NCBI GenBank assembly: GCA_036378735.1
Contig: DASUVX010000135.1
Location: 11,305-75,304, forward strand
Origin: GCA-003244245 sp036378735
Lineage (GTDB): Bacteria > Actinomycetota > Actinomycetes > Mycobacteriales > Pseudonocardiaceae
DNA length: 64,000 bases
Direction of reading: 5' to 3'
Notes under the pieces: model-generated
Databases searched by the model: none
Seen by the model: only the letters and a program-made list of their open reading frames with translations
Told to the model about the DNA's origin: nothing
Translations under genes and position numbers: made by a program
Shown here: positions 16,386 through 24,526 of the stretch, in pieces
Numbering within the stretch: position 1 is the first letter of the stretch
How the letters are laid out: each line of letters opens with the position of its first letter

Positions 16386-16751
16386 GTGATGAGCGCCCAA
16401 CCCGCCGACGAGCGCAACGCGCCGGTCAATTCAGATCCATCGCCTGGCGGAACTGACGGCACGTACGCGTCGGCACCGATGGCACCAGTTCTTGCTCCCG
16501 CCAATGGTCTGGGGACCACGGGCATGGTGTTGGGAATCGTAGGGGCAGCGCTTTGTTTGGTGCCGGTTGTTGGTTTCGTGCTAGGCCTGCTGGCGACGGT
16601 CTTCGGTGGTGTCGGGCTGGGCAAGGCCAACCGAGGCGAGGCCACGAACAAGGGTATGGCCGTCGCGGGGCTCGTACTCGGCATCATCACGATGGCCGTG
16701 TGGCCCGTTTTGATCGCCATCGCCGCAGCGGGTGCGGGCGTCTCCGGCTGA
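16386..16751 (+). CDS. DUF4190-type small membrane protein
   Basis: About 121 residues: a disordered Pro/Asp-rich N-terminus of 40 residues, then two transmembrane helices (LGTTGMVLGIVGAALCLVPV, GMAVAGLVLGIITMAVWPVL) with the DUF4190 spacer GGVGLGKANRGEATNKG. Members occur throughout actinobacteria, and their function is unknown. AGGAG sits 6 nt before GTG 16386 and 9 nt before ATG 16389; either could initiate. Confidence 0.8.
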   Translation: MMSAQPADERNAPVNSDPSPGGTDGTYASAPMAPVLAPANGLGTTGMVLGIVGAALCLVPVVGFVLGLLATVFGGVGLGKANRGEATNKGMAVAGLVLGIITMAVWPVLIAIAAAGAGVSG

Positions 16752-16769
16752 CCTCGGGCACCTCACTGA

Positions 16770-16982
16770 GCGCAAAGGCACGCCGCGGCTGACCCGTACC
16801 CACACTGCCACGAGCGCGCGACCCGCGAAAACAAGTGGCTACACGTTGAAGCGGAACTCGCCGACATCGTCGTGCAACGCATCGTGCGTGGCCCCAACAT
16901 ACGGCACGTTGCGCGATCTACCTGGGGCAAGGCCGTGACGCGATTGGTGTGCACCCTGCAGTCCAACGCCGGCGAGGACTGA
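16770..16982 (+). pseudogene. Possible gene fragment, 70 codons without a start
   Basis: After a stop at 16767-16769 the frame stays open to TGA 16980-16982. It reads like real protein, with high GC at third positions, containing CHERATRENKWLHVEAELAD and ARSTWGKAVTRLVCTLQSNA, but has no usable start codon or Shine-Dalgarno. I do not recognise the family. It could be the 3' remnant of a deleted gene or chance openness. The rest of this 450-bp interval to 17202 shows only the MerR promoter region. Confidence 0.3.
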
Positions 16983-17148
16983 CAGTCCTACCGCCACGGC
17001 CGACGATCATGCCCCACGGGCAGCTGTCCAGCGATCCGCAGGTCACCGTCGTGGATGACCAGTTCGGCACCCACACCCTCGCTGCCATCGCAATAGCTGC
17101 GCGATGAGATCCCGCGCTGGGACAGCACCCACCCACTAGGCCAAACGA

Positions 17149-17166
17149 TTACATCGAATCATGTAA
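17149..17166. promoter_or_regulatory. Inverted repeat TTACAT-6-ATGTAA, probable operator in the merR promoter
   Basis: The dyad TTACAT (149-154), spacer CGAATC, ATGTAA (161-166) lies 37 nt before the merR GTG. TTACAT could serve as -35, with GAGAAT at 17172-17177 as -10 (17-bp spacing), which puts half the dyad in the spacer as MerR-family operators usually are. Sequence seen; autoregulation inferred. Confidence 0.45.
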
Positions 17167-17202
17167 CTTGTGAGAATGGCATAGTCGTCTTACCCTCGAG
17201 CC

Positions 17203-17976
17203 GTGGCGGAACAGTCCGAACAGATGACGGTCGACGAATTGGCCCGCCGCGCACGCACCACCACCCGCAACATCCGGAACTACCAGACCCTCGGCCTGCT
17301 CCCACCACCCTCGCTGGTGGGGCGGGTTGGGTACTACCACGAGGGGCATTTGGGAAGGTTGCGGCTGATCGCGCGGCTCCAGGAGCAGGGCTTCACCTTG
17401 GCGGGGATCCGCGAGCTGGTTCAGGCATGGGAGCAGGGCCAGAGTCTGGCTGATCTGCTCGGTTTCGAGCAGGCCCTAACCTCGCCCTGGACTGTGGAGG
17501 AGCCTGAGTACCTGACCGCCGAAGAACTGCTTGAAATGTTCCCGCAGGCGGCACAGGATCCCTCGCTCGGGCTTCGGGCCATCGATCTCGGTCTTATCCA
17601 GCCAGAAGGGCAAGGGTTCCGGGTACCCAGCCCGACCATGCTGCGGGCCGGCGCCGAGCTGGTCGCCGCGGGCATCCCGCTGGCCGCTACTCAAGACGAG
17701 TTCGCGGCATTGCGCGCTGACATGGAGCGCGTCGCAGCACGGTTTGTTGAGCTTTTCGAGCGCTACGTATGGCAGCCTTTCGTCGACGCCGGGATGCCAT
17801 CCGAGCAACTGCCGCAGGTCACCGAGGCGCTTCGCCGGATGCGTCCGCTGGCCGCTACGTCGGTCCAGGCGATGCTCGCCCGGGCCATGGAGCATCAGAC
17901 GGCAGCGTCCACTGCCGCACAGGTGAAATTGATCTCCGAGGGTGGTCCGGCGCCGGACCAGGAGGTGCAGCAATGA
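17203..17976 (+). CDS. MerR-family transcriptional regulator
   Basis: 257 residues. The N-terminal winged helix-turn-helix reads MTVDELARRARTTTRNIRNY and LGLLPPP...GYYHEGHLGRLRLIARLQ, which is MerR-type. The long C-terminal region (about 170 residues) has no metal-binding Cys cluster, so a hydrophobic ligand is more likely than a metal. GTG 17203 is the called start; ATG 17224 is possible. Its stop overlaps the next gene by ATGA, so regulator and operon are coupled. It probably controls the downstream membrane protein, monooxygenase, SDR and hydrolase genes. Confidence 0.9.
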   Translation: MAEQSEQMTVDELARRARTTTRNIRNYQTLGLLPPPSLVGRVGYYHEGHLGRLRLIARLQEQGFTLAGIRELVQAWEQGQSLADLLGFEQALTSPWTVEEPEYLTAEELLEMFPQAAQDPSLGLRAIDLGLIQPEGQGFRVPSPTMLRAGAELVAAGIPLAATQDEFAALRADMERVAARFVELFERYVWQPFVDAGMPSEQLPQVTEALRRMRPLAATSVQAMLARAMEHQTAASTAAQVKLISEGGPAPDQEVQQ

Positions 17977-19793
17977 AGCATGTGACCCCCGACCAGTGGG
18001 CCTACGTGATAGTGCCCTTCCTGGTCTATGGCGGCATCGTGGCAGCCCTGTCCCTATTGGGGTGGGACGCAGGCATGCGGGCCAACCTTCACCGCAATCC
18101 TCTGCTGATCTTCTTCAAGATGATCTCCGCCGGGCTGGAGCGGGTGACCGGTTATCCGGGCTGGGCAATGGCCGGCGGGCTGAGCGGGCTATGGTCCCTC
18201 GGCACCGCCGTGGTCGGCCTCTACTGGGACGTTGCCTGGCACATCGACTTCGGGCGGGATAAGCAGCTGTTCACCCCACCCCACACCATGATCGTCATCG
18301 GGCTGGCCGGCATCGTCTACACCGCATGCATCGCCGTGGTGTTCGCCACCCTCGACGACGCGCCGGTCGGGATACGCATCCAAGACTTGCGCATCCCCTA
18401 CTCGGCGATACCCATGGCCGCGTTAGGCCTCGGGGCATTGGCCAGCTTTCCGCTCGACGCGTTGTGGCACCAGGCCTACGGCCTCGACGTCACCTTGTGG
18501 AGCCCGACACACCTGATGATGGTCGGCGGCGGTGGCCTGGCCACCATCGCCACCTGGCTGATGCTCGTCGAGGGCCGCCCCACCGGGCGCGCCACGCTAC
18601 TCGGCCGGGGCATCCTCGCACTGGCTTTGGGCGCCATCCTCGTCGGTCTTTGTTGCTTCGAAGGCGAGTTTGACTTCGGCGTGCCCCAGTTCCAGGTGAT
18701 CTATTTACCGGTACTGATCGCCGCGGCCGGCGGCTTCACCCTCGTCCTCGCTCGGGCCGCGCTCGGACCATGGGGAGCGATCAAGGCGCTCGTGGCGTAC
18801 CTGATCGTGCGCGGTTCTGTCGCACTCATCGTCTGGGGTGCTCTGTACCACACCTTCCCCCGGTTCCCGCTGTACCTGGCCAGTGCCTTGGTGGTGGAAG
18901 CCGTGGCCGCCTGGCTGGGCACCGACAACCGCCTGCGCTACGCCCTGGTGTCCGGTGTGGGTATCGCCACCGTCGGCGTGGCGGGCGAGCTGGCGTGGGT
19001 GAAGCTGTCCGGCTGGGGTGACCTGCCCGCCAATGACGCCCGGATATTCCTTGTCGTTCCAGCCGCGGCAATTGCCGCCGCCGTGCTCGGGGGCGCGTTG
19101 AGCAAGCCCATTCGAGCCCAGCGAGCAGTACCGGCGCTGGCCGCCGGTCTAGCCGGCCTCGTCCTCGCTGGCACCCTGCTCGCCCTGCTGCCCCGCAACG
19201 TAGGCAACGTCAACGCAACGATCCGGCTGACTCCGGTAGGTGAGCAGGCCATCGTGGGCGTCGATCTTCAGCCCGCAGACGCGGCACGCAACGCGACGGC
19301 GTTTCGAGTTGTCTCTTGGCAAGGCGGAGGACAGGTCAGCGCGAAGCTCAACGAAGTAGGCCCGGGCCGCTATGTGTCCGACCGTCCCGTGCCGATTACC
19401 GGCGACTGGAAGACCATGGTGGGCCTGCAGCGGCGCGATGAGGTCATGGCCGCTCCGGTGTATTTCCGGGCCGACCCAGAGATCGACGCACCCGCGATTC
19501 CGGCCTTGCCACAGCGGCAAGCGGCGTTCGTTCGCAACACCACGTTGCTGCTTCGTGAGCAGCACCCCGGACCCGCCTGGCCCGGCGTGCTGGGCTACGG
19601 CGGGCTAGCCACCGCGGCACTGGTGTGGAGTGCCCTGTTCGCCTTCGTCGCCCACCGGCTCTCTGGTACCGGCGCCGAATCTCTCGTACCCCGGCCGGTT
19701 ACGCCGACGCAGGCACCCGACAGCGCTGCCCGGGACACGCTGGCGCAGCAGTACGACTCACTGGCCCACCCGCGTGGCCGACCGAGTCCCTGA
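17973..19793 (+). CDS. Large polytopic membrane protein of unknown function
   Basis: 606 residues with around 12 hydrophobic segments, for example AYVIVPFLVYGGIVAALSLL, VIYLPVLIAAAGGFTLVLA and ALAAGLAGLVLAGTLLALLP. A soluble domain of about 120 residues follows near the C-terminus (IRLTPVGEQAIVGVDLQP...GDWKTMVGLQRRDEVMAAPV). It is reminiscent of the extracytoplasmic beta-sandwich (FixH/YtkA-like) of redox-related membrane proteins, and a final helix follows. Conserved His residues occur in membrane-flanking positions (WHIDFGR, DALWHQAYG, SPTHLMM). Function unknown. Start ATG 17973 overlaps merR (ATGA). The context suggests a role with the following oxidative genes. Confidence 0.75.
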   Translation: MKHVTPDQWAYVIVPFLVYGGIVAALSLLGWDAGMRANLHRNPLLIFFKMISAGLERVTGYPGWAMAGGLSGLWSLGTAVVGLYWDVAWHIDFGRDKQLFTPPHTMIVIGLAGIVYTACIAVVFATLDDAPVGIRIQDLRIPYSAIPMAALGLGALASFPLDALWHQAYGLDVTLWSPTHLMMVGGGGLATIATWLMLVEGRPTGRATLLGRGILALALGAILVGLCCFEGEFDFGVPQFQVIYLPVLIAAAGGFTLVLARAALGPWGAIKALVAYLIVRGSVALIVWGALYHTFPRFPLYLASALVVEAVAAWLGTDNRLRYALVSGVGIATVGVAGELAWVKLSGWGDLPANDARIFLVVPAAAIAAAVLGGALSKPIRAQRAVPALAAGLAGLVLAGTLLALLPRNVGNVNATIRLTPVGEQAIVGVDLQPADAARNATAFRVVSWQGGGQVSAKLNEVGPGRYVSDRPVPITGDWKTMVGLQRRDEVMAAPVYFRADPEIDAPAIPALPQRQAAFVRNTTLLLREQHPGPAWPGVLGYGGLATAALVWSALFAFVAHRLSGTGAESLVPRPVTPTQAPDSAARDTLAQQYDSLAHPRGRPSP

Positions 19794-19849
19794 CGACCCA
19801 CCACGACGACCAAGCCGCGCTTGAAGACCTTCACTCAGGAGATTTCGGC

Positions 19850-21493
19850 ATGCGCACTCACCCGGTCCCGGTAGCAGACCAGGGCCACGGCTCGACGCAA
19901 CCTGCGGATCACGTGGATGTGCTCATCGTCGGCGCCGGCCTGTCCGGGATCGGCGCCGCCTGCCACTTGCGGCTGCGCTGTCCAGGCAAGACGTTCGCGA
20001 TCCTGGAAGCCAGGGGGACGATTGGCGGCACGTGGGATCTGTTTCGTTATCCGGGTGTCCGCTCGGACTCCGACATGTTCACCCTCAGCTACTCGTTTCA
20101 GCCGTGGACGGGTCCCCAAGCCATCGCTGACGGTGAGTCCATCTGCCAGTACATCCGAGATACCGCGCAGGAGTACAGGGTCGATCAGCACATCCGTTTT
20201 CATCACCGGGTATTGCGGGCCGAATGGTCCAGCGAGCATGCCCGCTGGACCGTCGAGGCGCAGCGGACGGACACCACCGAGTCAGTGGTGCTGACGTGCG
20301 GCTTTCTGTTCGTCTGCTCGGGTTACTACCGATACAACAAGGGCTACACACCGCAGTTGCCGGGCACGGAGCGCTTCATCGGGCCCATCGTGCACCCCCA
20401 GCAATGGCCCACCGACGTGGACTACACCGGCAAGAAAGTGGTCGTCATCGGCAGCGGCGCGACCGCAGTGACCTTGGTTCCGGCGATGGCCGAGAAGGCT
20501 GCGCACGTGACGATGCTGCAGCGCTCACCCAGTTACGTGGTGTCGGTGCCGTCCAGGGACGGTGCCGCCGATGCGCTGCGCCGGTGGCTGCCACCCACAG
20601 TGGCTTACCCCCTGGCTCGTTGGAAAAACGCCCTGCTCGCCACGTTCATCTTCCAGCTCAGCCGCCGCATCCCTGGGCTGATGAAGTCCTTGGCGCGCAA
20701 GGGCACCAGAGCGCAACTGCCGAGGGGCTACGACGTCGACACCCACTTCGCGCCGCGATACAACCCATGGGATCAACGGCTGTGCCTGGTGCCAGATGGT
20801 GATCTGTTCAAGGCAATCCGCCATGGCCGCGCATCGATCGTCACCGATCAGATCGAAACGTTCACCGAGCACGGGATCCGGCTAGCCTCCGGAAACGAAC
20901 TGGAAGCCGACATCGTGATCACCGCCACCGGCCTGAACCTGCTCGCGATCGGTGGCATGAAATTGCGTGTCGACGGCGCCGGGGTGCAACTCAGCGACGC
21001 TGTGGCCTACAAGGGCATGATGTTGTCGGGGGTGCCCAACTTCGCCCTGACCCTCGGATACACCAACGCTTCATGGACTCTGAAAGCTGATCTGGTCAGC
21101 CAGTACGTCTGCCGGTTGCTCAACCACATGGATCGGCGTGGCTACCAGATCTGCACTCCGACAGCACCGGACAGCCTCCGGCGTGAGCCGATCATCGCTC
21201 TGCGGTCCGGCTACGTGCTCCGTAGCGTGCATGAACTGCCCAAGCAGGGATCGGCCACCCCGTGGCGGGTACACCAGAACTATCCGCGGGATGTGCTGTT
21301 CATGCGGCACGGCCCGCTGCACGACGCGGGTATGCGGTTCACCCGTGCCTCGGCCTCAGTACCTGCTCAGGGTGCCGCGCTGACTGACCTCATCGACCTC
21401 AGCACTCAGGAGAGCATCGCATGCGGAGATACATCTTCGGCGGCGGCACCGCCGTCGTCACTGGCGCCGCCAGCGGAATCGGCGAGGCGTTAG
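19850..21493 (+). CDS. Baeyer-Villiger-type flavin monooxygenase, EthA/MymA-like
   Basis: 547 residues. FAD-binding GAGLSG lies at residues 28-33 and the NADPH-binding GSGATA follows later. The Baeyer-Villiger fingerprint FxGxxxHxxxWP is intact as FIGPIVHPQQWP at about residues 176-187. Blocks such as GGTWDLFRYPGVRSDSDM, YNPWDQRLCLVPDGDLF and YKGMMLSG match mycobacterial EthA closely. It inserts oxygen next to ketones or oxidises thioethers; the native substrate is unknown. ATG 19850 has AGGAG 9 nt upstream. The C-terminus runs 73 nt into the SDR gene. It sits with an SDR and hydrolase, as in the mymA cluster of M. tuberculosis. Confidence 0.93.
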   Translation: MRTHPVPVADQGHGSTQPADHVDVLIVGAGLSGIGAACHLRLRCPGKTFAILEARGTIGGTWDLFRYPGVRSDSDMFTLSYSFQPWTGPQAIADGESICQYIRDTAQEYRVDQHIRFHHRVLRAEWSSEHARWTVEAQRTDTTESVVLTCGFLFVCSGYYRYNKGYTPQLPGTERFIGPIVHPQQWPTDVDYTGKKVVVIGSGATAVTLVPAMAEKAAHVTMLQRSPSYVVSVPSRDGAADALRRWLPPTVAYPLARWKNALLATFIFQLSRRIPGLMKSLARKGTRAQLPRGYDVDTHFAPRYNPWDQRLCLVPDGDLFKAIRHGRASIVTDQIETFTEHGIRLASGNELEADIVITATGLNLLAIGGMKLRVDGAGVQLSDAVAYKGMMLSGVPNFALTLGYTNASWTLKADLVSQYVCRLLNHMDRRGYQICTPTAPDSLRREPIIALRSGYVLRSVHELPKQGSATPWRVHQNYPRDVLFMRHGPLHDAGMRFTRASASVPAQGAALTDLIDLSTQESIACGDTSSAAAPPSSLAPPAESARR

Positions 21494-22311
21494 CACACGG
21501 GCTGGCCCAGCGGGGCAGTCATCTGGTCCTCCTCGACCGGGACGCCAAGCGACTATCGGACGTGGCCGCGGTCATCCAGGGCGCCAACCCTGGGCTAGAC
21601 GTCGAGACCCACGTGGTGGATCTCGCAGACCGGGACGCCACCACGCACGGTGCCCATGCGGTATTGCGACAGCACCCGCAGATCCGGTTGCTGGTCAACA
21701 ACGCTGGTGTGGCGCTGAGTGGACGGTTCGATCAAGTGACCCTGGAGGAGTTCGACTGGGTCATCGACATCAACTTCCGGGCGACGGTGCGGCTGACGCA
21801 TATCCTGTTGCCCGCGTTAAAGGCTGAACCCGGCTCGCATCTGGTCAATGTGTCAAGCCTTTTTGGGCTCATCGCACCCGCCGGCCAAACCGCCTACGCC
21901 GCCAGCAAGTTCGCTGTCCGCGGGTTCACCGAGGCGCTGCGTCAGGAGCTGGCTGACAACAGCATTGGCGTCACGTCCGTCCATCCTGGCGGCATTCGTA
22001 CCCGCATCGCCGAGTCAGCGCGTGTCGGTAGCGGCGTGTCGCGCCAGGATGCGGAAGACGGCCGTGCACAGTTCGCCAGCCTACTGACTATCGATCCCGC
22101 CGATGCAGCCGAGATCATCATCGACGGGATCGAGCGGCGCCGCGGGCGGGTGCTCATCGGGTGGTCGGCAAAGATCCCGGACCTGCTGGCGCGGCTGCTG
22201 CCGGCGGCCTACGGACGGATTCTCACGGTCGTGAGACGTGCCCGGATCGGAATGTCGAGCCGTGGAGCACACCGCCCGCAGCTGGTGGCGCAGGCAGGGC
22301 AGCGCGCATGA
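21421..22311 (+). CDS. Short-chain dehydrogenase/reductase
   Basis: 296-residue classical SDR: TGAASGIGEALA cofactor motif, NNAG, catalytic Ser in NVSSLFG and YAASK. An Asp after beta-2 (LLDRDAKR) hints at NAD(H) preference. ATG 21421 is set by AGGAG and by the TGxxxGIG spacing, and the gene overlaps the monooxygenase by 73 nt in another frame. Its stop overlaps the hydrolase start (ATGA). It would interconvert an alcohol and the ketone used by the monooxygenase (inference from context). Confidence 0.92.
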   Translation: MRRYIFGGGTAVVTGAASGIGEALAHGLAQRGSHLVLLDRDAKRLSDVAAVIQGANPGLDVETHVVDLADRDATTHGAHAVLRQHPQIRLLVNNAGVALSGRFDQVTLEEFDWVIDINFRATVRLTHILLPALKAEPGSHLVNVSSLFGLIAPAGQTAYAASKFAVRGFTEALRQELADNSIGVTSVHPGGIRTRIAESARVGSGVSRQDAEDGRAQFASLLTIDPADAAEIIIDGIERRRGRVLIGWSAKIPDLLARLLPAAYGRILTVVRRARIGMSSRGAHRPQLVAQAGQRA

Positions 22312-23198
22312 GCACCGTCACCGTCTGTGGCCGGCAGGCCCGATACCGACTAGATGGAACGGGCACACCGGTGGTCCTCCTGCACGGTATCGGCCGCAGC
22401 CTCGAAGACTGGACCGAACAGCATGAATTGCTGCGGGCCCGGCACCGGGTATACAGCATGGACCTAGCCGGCTTCGGCCGGTCTGAGCCGCTCGACGAGC
22501 CCTACACACTGCCGGCCCTGGCCCGCTTTGTTGTGGAGTTCCTCGACGCGGTGAAGATCGCCGAGCCGGCCCACGTCGCGGGTAACTCCCTGGGCGGCGC
22601 GATTGCTATGCAGCTGGCCGTTGACGCCCCCGACCGGGTCGCCAGCCTGGTGCTGGTGAACAGCGCGGGTTTCGGGCGCGAGGTGACTATCGGCTTGCGT
22701 CTGCTCGCTATCCGTCCGCTGGGCCGTCTGCTGCTGCGACCCAGCCGTTACGGTGCACGACGGATCGAGCGCAGCCTGTTTCACGACCCCACCTTCGTCA
22801 CCCCGGCACGTGTCGAGCACGCCTTCGCCCTGGCGCAACGACCGCATGCCGCACGGGTGTTGCTGGAGACCGCTCGCGCCTTGGGCACGATCCGCGGTGT
22901 CCGGCCGCAGTGGCGCACAACGCTGCTACGCTCCCTCGCCGAGCTCGACATACCGACGTTGATCCTGTGGGGTGACCGCGACCTCATCCTGCCCGCCACC
23001 CACCTCAACGCGGCCCGAACACACCTTCCACACGCGCAAGCTCACCTGTTCCCCGACGCGGGCCACATGCCGCAAATTGAACGTGCCGAAGCGTTCAGCG
23101 AACTCCTGGAAAACTTCTGGGAGACCGCTAGCCGCGGCCGGCAAGCAGGGCCACCCAGCCGCGTGCCTGCTGGCCAGACCGTGACGGGAGCCGGCTGA
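22308..23198 (+). CDS. Alpha/beta-hydrolase
   Basis: 296-residue alpha/beta-hydrolase fold: oxyanion motif LLHGIGRS, nucleophile elbow GNSLGG, acid Asp in LWGDRDLI and His in DAGHMPQIE. ATG 22308 overlaps the SDR stop (ATGA). A natural role in this operon is cleavage of the ester or lactone made by the monooxygenase, giving the series alcohol, ketone, ester, hydrolysed product. This is inference. Convergent with ychF. Confidence 0.92.
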   Translation: MSTVTVCGRQARYRLDGTGTPVVLLHGIGRSLEDWTEQHELLRARHRVYSMDLAGFGRSEPLDEPYTLPALARFVVEFLDAVKIAEPAHVAGNSLGGAIAMQLAVDAPDRVASLVLVNSAGFGREVTIGLRLLAIRPLGRLLLRPSRYGARRIERSLFHDPTFVTPARVEHAFALAQRPHAARVLLETARALGTIRGVRPQWRTTLLRSLAELDIPTLILWGDRDLILPATHLNAARTHLPHAQAHLFPDAGHMPQIERAEAFSELLENFWETASRGRQAGPPSRVPAGQTVTGAG

Positions 23199-23234
23199 CC
23201 TTCCGCTGCCACATCCCGACCTGCCAGAACTCCC

Positions 23235-23257
23235 CCCTTCCAGCACGCCAGGAAGGG
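23235..23257. terminator. Hairpin between convergent genes, possible bidirectional terminator
   Basis: CCCTTCC (23235-23241) pairs with GGAAGGG (23251-23257) across a 9-nt loop, in the 62-bp gap between the convergent hydrolase and ychF genes. There is no T run, which is common for actinobacterial terminators. Confidence 0.45.
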
Positions 23258-23260
23258 CAG

Positions 23261-24361
23261 CTACTTATTAGAATTAGAGGTTAGCCCGGTGCGAAACTCG
23301 ACGACGTCGCCGTCGGCCATCACGTAATCCTTGCCCTCCATCCGGATCTTCCCGGCGGCTCGCGCCGCCGCCATGGAGCCGGCAGCGACCAGGTCGTGGT
23401 AGGACACGATTTCGGCCTTGATGAATCCACGCTGGAAATCGCTGTGAATCACGCCGGCAGCCTCGGGCGCGGTGGCGCCGGCCCGGATCGTCCACGCCCT
23501 CGCCTCCTTGGGTCCGGCGGTGAGGAAGGTCTGCAGCCCCAGGGTGTGAAACCCGGCACGGGCCAGTGCGTGCAGGCCCGGCTCGGGTTGGCCGATCGAG
23601 TCCAGCAACTCTCGAATCGATGCCGGGTCCAGTTCGAGCAGCTCGGATTCGACCTTGGCGTCCAGGAACACCGCATCGGCGGGATCGACCAGCTTGCGCA
23701 GCTCGGCCTGCCGCTCCGGGTCGGTGAGCACGCCCTCGTCAGCGTTGAAGACGTACAGGAACGGCTTGGTGGTCAGCAGGCTCAGTTCCGCCAGCGCGGT
23801 GGGGTCCAGCTGCGCGCGGGCGGCGAACAAGGTGCGCCCGGTGTCGAGCACCTGCCGAGCGGACAGCGCAGCGGCCAACGCGGCGCGGCGTTGTGCCGGG
23901 TGGGTGCGGGCCTCCTTCTCCAGCCGGGGCAGCGCACGGTCCACGGTCTGCAGATCGGCCAGCACCAGCTCGGTCTCGACGGTGGCGATGTCGTCGGCCG
24001 GGTCGATCCGGCCTTCGACGTGCAGCACGTCCGGATCGTCGAAAACCCGGACAACCTGGCAGATCGCGTTGGCTTCGCGGATGTTGGCCAGGAACTTGTT
24101 GCCCAGCCCCGCGCCTTCTGAAGCACCGGCGACGATTCCGGCGATGTCGACGAACGACACGGTCGCCGGCACCACCTTCGCACTGTCGAACATCTCAGCC
24201 AGCACGGTCAACCGGTCATCAGGCAACGGCACCACGCCGACATTGGGCTCGATGGTGGCGAAGGCATAGTTCGCCGCAAGAACGTTGTTCCTGGTCAACG
24301 CGTTGAACAAGGTCGACTTGCCCACATTGGGCAACCCGACGATCCCAAGGGTGAGGCTCAC
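23261..24361 (-). CDS. ychF: Redox-regulated ATPase YchF (Obg-like)
   Basis: 366-residue Obg-family P-loop protein: GIVGLPNVGKSTLFNALTRN (Walker A), IEPNVGVVPLPD switch region, FVDIAGIVAGASEGAGLG, and an altered G4 motif (FNADEG) consistent with ATP rather than GTP use. A TGS-like C-terminal domain is present. It binds ribosomes and influences the oxidative stress response. Full length. Equivalent to Rv1112 in the syntenic mycobacterial block. Confidence 0.97.
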   Translation of the reverse strand: MSLTLGIVGLPNVGKSTLFNALTRNNVLAANYAFATIEPNVGVVPLPDDRLTVLAEMFDSAKVVPATVSFVDIAGIVAGASEGAGLGNKFLANIREANAICQVVRVFDDPDVLHVEGRIDPADDIATVETELVLADLQTVDRALPRLEKEARTHPAQRRAALAAALSARQVLDTGRTLFAARAQLDPTALAELSLLTTKPFLYVFNADEGVLTDPERQAELRKLVDPADAVFLDAKVESELLELDPASIRELLDSIGQPEPGLHALARAGFHTLGLQTFLTAGPKEARAWTIRAGATAPEAAGVIHSDFQRGFIKAEIVSYHDLVAAGSMAAARAAGKIRMEGKDYVMADGDVVEFRTGLTSNSNK

Positions 24362-24415
24362 GAGACGTCAAGTCTAGGCGCCACCCTTGGGCCGCCCGCC
24401 GGCACCGACGCGTTC

Positions 24416-24464
24416 AGCAGGCGCAGCGGGGTTAGAGCGGGTGGATAACCCCGCTGAGCCCGCT
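24416..24464. repeat. Palindromic repeat family B, copy 1
   Basis: AGCAGGCGCAGCGGGGTTA (24416-24434) pairs imperfectly with TAACCCCGCTGAGCCCGCT (24446-24464), 17 of 19 positions. It lies between the divergent ychF and rmuC genes. A related hairpin occurs at 39334-39393. The GGGG-to-CCCC distance is 17 nt, as in family A, but the arm sequences differ. Confidence 0.7.
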
Positions 24465-24526
24465 CGATGCGCGGGAGGCGGCGCGCCTCGCCGAAACTGT
24501 CGGTGGGGTGTTGCAGGGTGTGACGC

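Noticed and set aside
16763..16966. Minus-strand coding frame opposite the 16770-16982 fragment
   Set aside because: A readable stretch exists (VPYVGATHDALHDDVGEFRF), but it is the complement of the plus-strand fragment and also lacks a start; only one strand can be genuine and the evidence for either is weak.
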